NCBI GenBank assembly: GCA_016180645.1
Contig: JACPAV010000030.1
Location: 1 to 39,804 of the forward strand
Source: Nitrospirota bacterium
Lineage (GTDB): Bacteria; JACPQY01
Direction of reading: 5' to 3'
Length of the DNA: 39,804 bases
The position numbers were made by a program, and so were the translations under genes. A model generated the notes under the pieces. It was not told where the DNA came from. It saw only the letters and a program-made list of their open reading frames with translations, and made no database searches. Within the stretch, counting starts at the first letter, position 1; the number at the start of each line of letters is the position of its first letter. Shown one piece after another: positions 29,462 through 35,926 of this stretch.

Positions 29462-30253
29462 ATGATTCGGTCGCTGTATACGGCGGCAACGGGCATGCAT
29501 GCCCAGCAGATGAACGTGGACGTGATCGCCAACAACCTGGCGAACGTGAACACGGCCGGCTTCCGCCGGAGCCGCGTGGAATTTCAGGACCTGTTCTATC
29601 AGACGCTCCGGGCGCCCGGCGCGCCATCGGTCCTTCTCGGCACGGAAGTGCCCACGGGCCTCCAAGTCGGCCTCGGCGTGCGGCCGGTGGGCACCAAGAA
29701 AATTTTCATGCAGGGGACCTTCGAGAAGACGAACAACTCCTTCGACATGGCCATCGAGGGCAACGGCTTCTTCCAAGTACGCCGCGCCAACGGCGAGATC
29801 GGATACACGCGGGCCGGGTCTTTCAACCCCGATTCGCAGGGACGCCTGATGACATCGGACGGCCTGCTATTGGCGCCGGAAATCACGATTCCCAGCGATG
29901 CGATGCAGGTGAACATTGAGAAGGACGGCACTGTCTCCATCATGGTCGAAGGACAGATCGATCCCGTGGAAGTCGGCACGCTCGAGATGGCGCGATTCGT
30001 CAACCCGGCGGGTCTCCAGGCCATCGGCGACAATCTGTTCCTGCCGAGCGCCGCGTCCGGTGAGCCGATCGTCGGTCGTCCGGGCGAAGAGGGATTCGGC
30101 CAGCTCTCCCAGGGCTTCCTGGAAACTTCGAATGTGAACACAGTGGAAGAACTCGTACACATGATCACGGCCCAGCGGGCCTACGAGCTGAATTCGCGCG
30201 TCGTCTCGGCCTCGGATGAGATGCTGCAGACGGCGAACGGACTGAAACGATAA
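29462..30253 (+). CDS. flgG: Flagellar distal rod protein FlgG
   Basis: FlgG forms the distal rod of the flagellar basal body. The 263-residue protein matches the family end to end: MIRSLYTAATGMHAQQMNVDVIANNLANVNTAGFRRSR, then FDMAIEGNGFFQVRRANG...YTRAGSFNPDSQGRLMTSDGLLL, and the conserved C-terminus NVNTVEELVHMITAQRAYELNSRVVSASDEMLQTANGL. The gene has AGGAGG seven to eight bases before ATG 29462. Confidence 0.97.
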   Translation: MIRSLYTAATGMHAQQMNVDVIANNLANVNTAGFRRSRVEFQDLFYQTLRAPGAPSVLLGTEVPTGLQVGLGVRPVGTKKIFMQGTFEKTNNSFDMAIEGNGFFQVRRANGEIGYTRAGSFNPDSQGRLMTSDGLLLAPEITIPSDAMQVNIEKDGTVSIMVEGQIDPVEVGTLEMARFVNPAGLQAIGDNLFLPSAASGEPIVGRPGEEGFGQLSQGFLETSNVNTVEELVHMITAQRAYELNSRVVSASDEMLQTANGLKR

Positions 30254-30254
30254 A

Positions 30255-30277
30255 CGGGTAGGCGAGTAGCGGGCTAG
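30255..30277. repeat. Short 7-nt-period tract between flgG and flgA
   Basis: CGGGTAG, GCGAGTA and GCGGGCT follow in register just after the flgG stop. It is a weak, three-unit example of the window-wide pattern. Confidence 0.45.
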
Positions 30278-30304
30278 ACCCAAAAGAACAGGTGGAATGA
30301 GGCG

Positions 30305-31153
30305 ATGAAGGGGAAAGGCATTCAGGCGGACGGCGCCCAGCGAGCGCGAGCGACGGCCTCACTTGCCGAATCGGCGCCGCCCATCCATGGGACGGCGCTC
30401 GTAGCGGCAGGTGCCGCACCGTCCTGGCTGGCGGGGTGTGTCTTCATCCTGCTGCCGGTCCTCCTCTGGGGCGCCCCGGCGACGGCCTTGACGCCACCGC
30501 AACCGGCCTCCTCGACCAAGCAGGAGGCGATCAGCCCCATCCAGCGTCAGGCTGAGTCCTACATACTCTCGCAGGTTCCGGAGTTCATCCAGGTGGAGTC
30601 GATCGCATGGACGGGCGTCCGGATCCCCACCGATGTCGGAGAAGACGTTCAGATCCGAATCTCACCGGCAGCCCGGTTCACTTGGTTCGGGCCACAGAGA
30701 CTCCTCGCGGAATACCCGTCCACGAGCGGTCGCGTGAGAAAGCTGTGGCTGTCCTTCGAAGTCCGCGGCCAGGCGCGGGTCGCCTGCGCCGTGGAAGGTC
30801 TGGCGCGGGGCAAGGTGCTGAGCGATGCGAACACCCGGATCGTCGCGGTGCCACTGGCGGAGCTTCCACCGGACTACGTGACGGACGTATCGGCCCTGGT
30901 CGGCCGAAAGGCGCTGCGCCAATTCCGCGAGGGAGAAATTCTTTCTTCCCGGAGTTTCGAGCAGATTGCGGATATCCGACGGGGCGAAAAAGTAGGCGTG
31001 ATCCTCAGCCAGTCCCGCTTCACGGTTGAAACCGTGGGCGTGGCGCAGGAGGACGGCCGTGTGGGCGAGGTCATCTTCGTGAAGAATCCGGAGTCGGGCA
31101 AGACGTTTCTCGGGCGGATCTTGAGCGATCACCGGGTGGAGGTGACCCTTTGA
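30305..31153 (+). CDS. flgA: Flagellar P-ring assembly chaperone FlgA
   Basis: FlgA is a periplasmic chaperone needed for P-ring (FlgI) assembly. The 282-residue product has an N-terminal hydrophobic export segment (SWLAGCVFILLPVLLWGAPATA, about 38-60). The C-terminal SAF region includes VSALVGRKALRQFREGEILSSRSFEQIADIRRGEKVGVIL and VGEVIFVKNPESGKTFLGRIL. The first 35 residues are longer than usual for a signal peptide, so a later start is possible, but none is clearly better supported. It lies between flgG and the ring genes it serves. Confidence 0.88.
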   Translation: MKGKGIQADGAQRARATASLAESAPPIHGTALVAAGAAPSWLAGCVFILLPVLLWGAPATALTPPQPASSTKQEAISPIQRQAESYILSQVPEFIQVESIAWTGVRIPTDVGEDVQIRISPAARFTWFGPQRLLAEYPSTSGRVRKLWLSFEVRGQARVACAVEGLARGKVLSDANTRIVAVPLAELPPDYVTDVSALVGRKALRQFREGEILSSRSFEQIADIRRGEKVGVILSQSRFTVETVGVAQEDGRVGEVIFVKNPESGKTFLGRILSDHRVEVTL

Positions 31154-31155
31154 AG

Positions 31156-31190
31156 AAATTTGAGATTTCAAATCTGAGATTTGAGATCGA
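31156..31190. repeat. 7-nt-period tract, TTTGAGA family
   Basis: AAATTTG, AGATTTC, AAATCTG, AGATTTG and AGATCGA follow in register, starting 3 bases after the flgA stop and ending shortly before the Shine-Dalgarno sequence of flgH. Confidence 0.8.
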
Positions 31191-31208
31191 AAACGGGGAG
31201 GTGACACC

Positions 31209-31952
31209 ATGATGGAAGAGGAAGAACCCCTTACGCCGTGGGGAAGAAAGACCGTGATGGATCGCGGCATGTTCGCCGCGGGATCGATCCTCGTGACGAT
31301 GGCAACGGTGATGCTGGGCTTCGTCTTGTTCGCCGGCTGCGCAACGCCGAGGAAGGATATCGGGACCGACGTCAGTTCCAAGATCGCCCAACAGGTGGCG
31401 GTGCTGAACCGGCCGCACTACGAGGGATCGTTGTGGACCGAAGGCAGCTCCGCCGGATTCTTCACCGATGTGAAGGCGCGGGTGGTAGGCGACATCGTGA
31501 CCGTGCAGGTGACGGAGAGTTCGCATGCCAAGAAGCGCGCCGGCATGAAGTTGGACCGCGAGGGCGGGATCAGCGGCCAGATCGAGGGCAAGGATGCGGT
31601 GATCCCGATCAAAAGTGCGAAGGGCTCCCTCAAGATGGGAAGCGATTTGAACTCGACCGGAGAAACCCTGCGAAGCGACGACGTGGTGGCGAGCGTGACG
31701 GCGTTCGTCACGGAGGTCATGCCGAACGGCAATCTGCGGATTGAAGGTCGGAAAGACGTTCGTGTCGACAGCGAGAACCAGTTTATCTACGTGGCGGGCA
31801 TTATTCGTCCGACGGACATCACGCAATATAACATCGTGACGTCCACGGCCCTGGCGGACGCCAAAATTGAGTACAGCGGTGAAGGCGCGCTGTCCGACGC
31901 CTCGCGTCGGGGGTGGCTCAAGCGCGCCCTGGATTTCGTTTGGCCGCTGTGA
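31209..31952 (+). CDS. flgH: Flagellar L-ring lipoprotein FlgH
   Basis: FlgH forms the L-ring in the outer membrane. The 247-residue product has a hydrophobic export segment and lipobox LFAGC (C44), then SLWTEGSSAGFFTDVKARVVGDIVTVQVTESSHAKK, the FlgH core, and VTEVMPNGNLRIEGRKDVRVDSENQFIYVAGIIRPTDI near the C-terminus. ATG 31209 has GGAGG seven bases upstream, although a start at 31269 would give a more usual lipoprotein signal length. An L-ring implies an outer membrane. Confidence 0.95.
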   Translation: MMEEEEPLTPWGRKTVMDRGMFAAGSILVTMATVMLGFVLFAGCATPRKDIGTDVSSKIAQQVAVLNRPHYEGSLWTEGSSAGFFTDVKARVVGDIVTVQVTESSHAKKRAGMKLDREGGISGQIEGKDAVIPIKSAKGSLKMGSDLNSTGETLRSDDVVASVTAFVTEVMPNGNLRIEGRKDVRVDSENQFIYVAGIIRPTDITQYNIVTSTALADAKIEYSGEGALSDASRRGWLKRALDFVWPL

Positions 31953-31955
31953 ATC

Positions 31956-32061
31956 GTGATGAGTGATGAGTGACGTGTGATGAGTAGGACCATGGAAGAC
32001 CGGAAAGAGGTTTTGTCCGAGGCTCCTGTCGCTTCACTACTCACCGTTCACTCTTCACGAG
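31956..32061. repeat. Inverted pair of 7-nt-period tracts (GTGATGA family) after flgH
   Basis: The left arm (31956-31990) reads GTGATGA, GTGATGA, GTGACGT, GTGATGA, GTAGGAC. The right arm (32034-32061) reads TCACTAC, TCACCGT, TCACTCT, TCACGAG, the same family inverted. Together they can fold over the first 110 bases of the flgH-flgI gap. Confidence 0.7.
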
Positions 32062-32111
32062 AAGAAAGCCCCCTTGCGTCGGGTCCCCCCCACCCGGCGC
32101 TACCTCCATTG

Positions 32112-32143
32112 AGCGGGCCCCCACGGATGGGGGCCCGCTTTGC
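32112..32143 (+). terminator. Strong 12-bp hairpin in the flgH-flgI gap
   Basis: AGCGGGCCCCCA pairs perfectly with TGGGGGCCCGCT around a CGGA loop and is followed by TTTGCTCCTT. It looks like an intrinsic terminator with a weak T-run. If it acts, flgI and the genes below it need an internal promoter. Confidence 0.55.
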
Positions 32144-32149
32144 TCCTTC

Positions 32150-32700
32150 GGTGAACCCGATTCCCGAGGGTCGTCCTTTTCGGCGACCTAGGGAAGGGTC
32201 GGGGCGCCGTAGGGGTGCCGGCCACCTCCTCTCTTCCCATGCGCCTTTGCCGGCCGTGGGAACAACTCTCCACCCCGATGCTCCGTCGGGGCGGTTTCCA
32301 TCAGACCTTGGCCGTTTCCCTCGAAGCTCCGGCAGCCACTCCAGCTCGCCGGAGGCTTCACTCCTTGTGGCCACGGGCCCTCGGGAACCAAGGATGGTTT
32401 CCCGGAAAGTTTCGGGATTCCCGAGGGCTCTCCTTGCCCCGCTCTTTTCCAGGATTTCCCACTTGGGATCTCGGATCTCAAGTTTCCTGGCGGACGCGGA
32501 CCTTGCCTCCCCACAAGGAAACGGCGCGCTCGCGGAGCGAGCTTCGGGGTCCGCCCTGGAGTGGGCGGACCACTCAGATCGATTGTCCCTCGGCGACGCC
32601 CACGCGGCGTTCCGCGGGAATCGCCTGAGCATCCTTCCGAGGCTTGCACACGCTTTCGCGTCAACGGGGATCGACCGCGACCACGGTTTGCAGGCCCTTC
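32150..32700. ncRNA. Candidate structured noncoding element between flgH and flgI
   Basis: About 550 bases lack a recognisable protein, although the flgI frame stays open. They hold a dense set of perfect hairpins: CCCCGA/TCGGGG (32273-32291), GCTCGC/GCGAGC (32528-32542), GGTCCGCCC/GGGCGGACC (32548-32571) and ACGC/GCGT (32650-32661). An 11-bp helix GCCCTCGGGAA/TTCCCGAGGGC (32377-32428) encloses two smaller hairpins, a plausible three-way junction. A GATTCCCGAGGG block is repeated at 32159 and 32416. Strand and function are unknown; no riboswitch, tmRNA or RNase P motif was recognised. Confidence 0.35.
32466..32486. repeat. Short 7-nt-period tract, GGATCTC family
   Basis: GGATCTC, GGATCTC and AAGTTTC follow in register inside the flgH-flgI gap. 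Because these tracts mark noncoding junctions elsewhere in the window, this one supports a noncoding reading of the gap. Confidence 0.5.
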
Positions 32701-32717
32701 CCGGGCTTGTGAAGAGG

Positions 32718-33827
32718 ATGTGGTATCTCTTTGCCTGTTTTTTGTCTCTGGCTTTGTGGGCCGGGATGGTATTCCCCATCCCGGCCCGAGCCGAGCGGGT
32801 AAAGGATTTGGTGGACATCGCGGGGGTTCGGAACAACCAGCTCATCGGCTACGGCCTCGCGGTGGGTTTGGAGGGGACGGGGGATTCCTTCTTCCGATCG
32901 AATTTCACACAGCAAAGTCTGGCGAATTTCTTGAAGAAGCTCGGCATCCTTCTGGACGAGCGCACGATCCGCGGGCTGCGGCTTCGGAACAGCGCCGCCG
33001 TGATGGTGGTGGCCACGCTCCCGCCGTTTGCCCGGCAGGGATCGCGCATCGATGCGATTGTCTCCTCGGTGGGCGACGCGGGCGGCCTTCAGGGCGGTAC
33101 CTTGCTTATGACGCCTCTCAAGGGCCCGGACGGCCGTGTGTATGCCGTGGCCCAGGGGCCGGTCTCCGTCGGGGGGTTTCGCCCCGGAAAGGTCCCGGTT
33201 CGGGGGGAGAGAAACTACTCGACCACCGGCCGCATCTCCGGCGGGGCCATCATTGAAAAAGAAGTCATTGTCGATTTGGAACAGAAAGAGCAATTGACGC
33301 TCGTTTTGATCAATCCGGATTTCACGACTTCGTCCCGCATCGCTCAGGCCGTCAACGCCGGCCTAGGAGGCGACGTGGCGAAACCGATCGATGCGACGGC
33401 GGTGGCCGTGAATATCCCGGACGATTTCCGGGGCAACGTGGTGGATATGGTGACCGCCATCGAGGCCCTTGAGGTGGACGAAGGCGTGCGGGCGCGGATC
33501 GTTCTCGACGAGCGGACGGGAACGGTGGTCATGGGCGAGAATCTTCGGCTCAAGTCCGTGGCCATTTCCCATGGGGACCTTCATATCGCCATCAAGGAGG
33601 AGCCGGAACCTTTGCCGCTCTCTCCCAACGAGAGTATAATCGTGCCCCAGGATATGAGTGAAGATGGCTCCAGGAAGGAGCAAGTCTTGTTGCTACCGCC
33701 GGGTCCCACGTTGGGGGAAATCGTCAAGGCGCTCAACACCGTGGGGGTCACCCCGCGGGATCTGATCGCCATCCTCAACACCCTTCGCGCGGCCGGCGCC
33801 CTCAACGCCCAGATTGATTTGATGTGA
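32718..33827 (+). CDS. flgI: Flagellar P-ring protein FlgI
   Basis: FlgI forms the periplasmic P-ring around the rod. The 369-residue product starts with a signal peptide (MWYLFACFLSLALWAGMVFPIPARA, cleavage before ERVKDL). Family blocks follow: VKDLVDIAGVRNNQLIGYGLAVGLEGTGD, LRNSAAVMVVATLPPFARQGSRID, GGTLLMTPLKGPDGRVYAVAQGPVSVGG, and the C-terminal GPTLGEIVKALNTVGVTPRDLIAILNTLRAAGAL. ATG 32718 (or GTG 32709) fits the signal peptide. The frame stays open back to 31977, but those 247 codons resemble nothing in FlgI and cover hairpins and repeats. Confidence 0.95.
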   Translation: MWYLFACFLSLALWAGMVFPIPARAERVKDLVDIAGVRNNQLIGYGLAVGLEGTGDSFFRSNFTQQSLANFLKKLGILLDERTIRGLRLRNSAAVMVVATLPPFARQGSRIDAIVSSVGDAGGLQGGTLLMTPLKGPDGRVYAVAQGPVSVGGFRPGKVPVRGERNYSTTGRISGGAIIEKEVIVDLEQKEQLTLVLINPDFTTSSRIAQAVNAGLGGDVAKPIDATAVAVNIPDDFRGNVVDMVTAIEALEVDEGVRARIVLDERTGTVVMGENLRLKSVAISHGDLHIAIKEEPEPLPLSPNESIIVPQDMSEDGSRKEQVLLLPPGPTLGEIVKALNTVGVTPRDLIAILNTLRAAGALNAQIDLM

Positions 33828-33848
33828 AGCCTCGCTGCCCCTGGAGGA

Positions 33849-33883
33849 TTTCAGATTTGAGATTTGAAATTTCAGATTTGGCC
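33849..33883. repeat. 7-nt-period tract, TTTCAGA/TTTGAGA family
   Basis: TTTCAGA, TTTGAGA, TTTGAAA, TTTCAGA and TTTGGCC follow in register between flgI and flgJ. It is the closest relative of the tract before flgH. Confidence 0.8.
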
Positions 33884-33897
33884 GAAGGCGGTGGGGA

Positions 33898-34758
33898 ATG
33901 AAGATCGATCCCCAGACAAGTCTGACGCTCCTGGGTGAAAAACTTAAAGGCGAATCTCAGAATTCGAGCCTTCAGGGCCTTCAGCGGCTCAAGAACGGGC
34001 TTTCCCCCCCGGGCCCCGGAGACCAACCCCCCGTCGATCCGGCTCAAGCCCGCAAAGCCGCGGAAAACTTCGAGTCGTATTTTCTGTTTTACGTTCTCAA
34101 GGGAATGCGCGAGGCGTTTACCGACGGCGATCCCCTCCTCGAAGGCGAGGATGGCGGCGGGTTTCAGGGCAGTGTTTTCAAAGAGATGATGGACGAAGAG
34201 TTGGGAAAAACGATGGCGCAGAACGGCGGAGTCGGCCTCGCCGACATGGTTCTCAAACAGCTCGGCGTCCCCTCGGACCGAAATCTTGTTTCGCCGTCGC
34301 GCGCCGGCGCAACCGTCGTACGCTCTCCCTCTTCGGCCACCGGGTTGCAGAAGGAGAATCGAGAAGGCTTGCGGCTGAATCGGCCCGTGCCCGGCGCGAT
34401 CACGTCGTCCTTCGGCACGCGCGCCGATCCGTTCACGGGGCGGGCGGAAAAGCACGAGGGCGTGGACCTCCGCGCGTCGGAAGGTGATGACGTGCGTTCC
34501 GCTGCCGCGGGAATCGTTGTCTTCAGCGGTGAGAAGCCGGGATACGGCCGCGTGGTGGAAGTCCTGCACGCGGACGGCTACAGCACGATTTATGCGCATC
34601 TAAAACAGCCGCTCGTTGAGCGGGGTGATTTCATTTCACGTGGCGGACTGGTCGGTCGGGCCGGGGAGACCGGTCGGGCGACGGGTCCCCACGTACATCT
34701 TGAGCTGAAGAAGGACGGGGAGCCGATCAATCCGGAGCCCTATCTTTTGGAAGCCTGA
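33898..34758 (+). CDS. flgJ: FlgJ-like rod-binding protein fused to M23 endopeptidase
   Basis: The 286-residue protein joins an N-terminal FlgJ rod-cap domain (AAENFESYFLFYVLKGMREAF, about 55-74, to GGVGLADMVLKQL) to a C-terminal LytM/M23 metallopeptidase. The zinc-site residues are present: H186-x3-D190 in KHEGVDLRA, H234 in IYAHLKQ, and H265-x-H267 in GPHVHLEL. FlgJ normally caps the rod and hydrolyses peptidoglycan with a glycoside-hydrolase domain; here a peptide-bond hydrolase takes that place. There is no signal peptide, so export through the flagellar apparatus is likely. A start at ATG 33898 fits the family. Confidence 0.9.
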   Translation: MKIDPQTSLTLLGEKLKGESQNSSLQGLQRLKNGLSPPGPGDQPPVDPAQARKAAENFESYFLFYVLKGMREAFTDGDPLLEGEDGGGFQGSVFKEMMDEELGKTMAQNGGVGLADMVLKQLGVPSDRNLVSPSRAGATVVRSPSSATGLQKENREGLRLNRPVPGAITSSFGTRADPFTGRAEKHEGVDLRASEGDDVRSAAAGIVVFSGEKPGYGRVVEVLHADGYSTIYAHLKQPLVERGDFISRGGLVGRAGETGRATGPHVHLELKKDGEPINPEPYLLEA

Positions 34759-34877
34759 ACATATTGTAACAGCCGTGGATACTGGACGACCTGGCCAATC
34801 GGAAGAGGGATTTCCTTGCAGGGAATGTTTGTTTCCGGTTCAAACCTTCACAAAGTGCCGAAACTTACAAAACCTGT

Positions 34878-34904
34878 TAAAGTTCATGGATATCCTTCCG
34901 ATAG
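34878..34904 (+). promoter_or_regulatory. Sigma-28 (FliA) promoter for flgM
   Basis: TAAAGTTC and TCCGATAG are separated by 11 bases, against the consensus TAAAGTTT-N11-GCCGATAA. The match lies 31 bases before ATG 34936. It predicts that flgM, flgN, flgK and flgL are late genes under the sigma factor that FlgM itself inhibits. Confidence 0.82.
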
Positions 34905-34935
34905 ACTAGACTGAGGAGAAAGGAGAAAAGGCCAA

Positions 34936-35250
34936 ATGTCGCCCAGAATCACCGGAATCGGCTCCAAGCAAGTTGAGCAGCTCGTTTCGAACAAGGTTCA
35001 GAAGCGGGATGACCGGGTAAAAGCCGACAAGACCGAAACGCGCACCACCGAGGCGGGTGAGCGTGTTTCCCTTTCCGAAGCGGCCCGAGAGGTCGCCGCG
35101 GCAAGGAGCAGGGTCGAGCTGATCCCGGACGTCCGCACGGAACGAGTCGAGCAACTGAAGGACGCGATTTCCAATGGCACATACCAGGTGGATGGACGGG
35201 CAGTGGCCGAGAAGCTCCTCAAGGAAACTCTGCTCGACATCCTCTTGTAG
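34936..35250 (+). CDS. flgM: Anti-sigma-28 factor FlgM
   Basis: FlgM binds and inhibits sigma-28 until the hook is complete and it is exported. The 104-residue protein has the disordered, charged N-terminus and the C-terminal sigma-binding part EAGERVSLSEAAREVAAARSRVE...VRTERVEQLKDAISNGTYQVDGRAVAEKLL. The KDAISNGTYQVDGRAVAEKLL stretch is characteristic. A sigma-28 promoter lies just upstream, giving the usual negative feedback. Confidence 0.94.
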   Translation: MSPRITGIGSKQVEQLVSNKVQKRDDRVKADKTETRTTEAGERVSLSEAAREVAAARSRVELIPDVRTERVEQLKDAISNGTYQVDGRAVAEKLLKETLLDILL

Positions 35251-35309
35251 TCCCGGCTCCGCCGTCCGGCGGAAGATTCGGGGGGACCGCGAATTCCAAG
35301 GAGGGAAGT

Positions 35310-35816
35310 ATGGCCGGTGCACCTCTGCCTCGTTCCGACTTCTTTAACGAACTCACCACCGCTCTTTCGCGTCAATGCGAAGCGCTGGACGCGCTGAAGC
35401 AGAAATTGGAGAACCAGAAGGAGCAGTTGATCCGCTTCCAGGTGGATGACCTGGAACAGAGCAACGCCGAGATCGCCGAACTCACCGCCCGCGTAGCCAC
35501 TCTTGAAAAGGACCGGTACGTGTTCGTCGCCCGGAAGTTCGGCCGTTCAGAGATGAAGCTTTCCGAGATTGTGGACGTGGCCCCCGTGGAACACGGGGCC
35601 CGCCTCCGGGAGATCCACGCCCGCTTGCGCTCCCTCTCGCGTGCCGTGGGCCGCTTGAGCACGGCGAATGCCGATCTCATGAGGAACGGCGCCGGTCTCG
35701 TGGAGGGGATGCTCAACTTGTACCGTCACTCGCTCAACGCCCGGCCGGTGTATGAGCGGGAGCGGATCGTCGATACGGTGGGACTCCAGGGCTCGATGGT
35801 GAGCACGAGGCTGTGA
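35310..35816 (+). CDS. flgN: Flagellar chaperone FlgN
   Basis: FlgN is the cytoplasmic export chaperone for the hook-filament junction proteins FlgK and FlgL. The 168-residue product is almost entirely helical with coiled-coil heptads (ALDALKQKLENQKEQLIRFQVDDLEQSNAEIAELTARVATLEKDR) and a C-terminal helix ending in NLYRHSLNARPVYERERIVDTVG. It has AGGAGGGAAGT before ATG 35310. Its position between flgM and flgK supports the assignment more strongly than its sequence does. Confidence 0.87.
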   Translation: MAGAPLPRSDFFNELTTALSRQCEALDALKQKLENQKEQLIRFQVDDLEQSNAEIAELTARVATLEKDRYVFVARKFGRSEMKLSEIVDVAPVEHGARLREIHARLRSLSRAVGRLSTANADLMRNGAGLVEGMLNLYRHSLNARPVYERERIVDTVGLQGSMVSTRL

Positions 35817-35920
35817 GTCGTGAAGAGTGAAGGGTGATGGGTGAAGTGAAACTCCGAAGGGCAGAGAGAATTCGACCCATGAATTCATTCTCATCACCCC
35901 TCACACATAACGCATCACGG
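35813..35920. repeat. Inverted pair of 7-nt-period tracts (GTGAAGA family) between flgN and flgK
   Basis: The left arm (35813-35847) reads GTGAGTC, GTGAAGA, GTGAAGG, GTGATGG, GTGAAGT. The right arm (35891-35918) reads TCATCAC, CCCTCAC, ACATAAC, GCATCAC. The two ends are of the same family in opposite orientation and leave a loop of about 43 bases. Confidence 0.7.
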
Positions 35921-35926
35921 TAGGAT

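Noticed and set aside
31977-32717. N-terminal 247-codon extension of FlgI
   Set aside because: The frame is open, but the residues resemble no FlgI sequence, the signal peptide starts at 32718, and the DNA is full of hairpins and a 7-nt tract.
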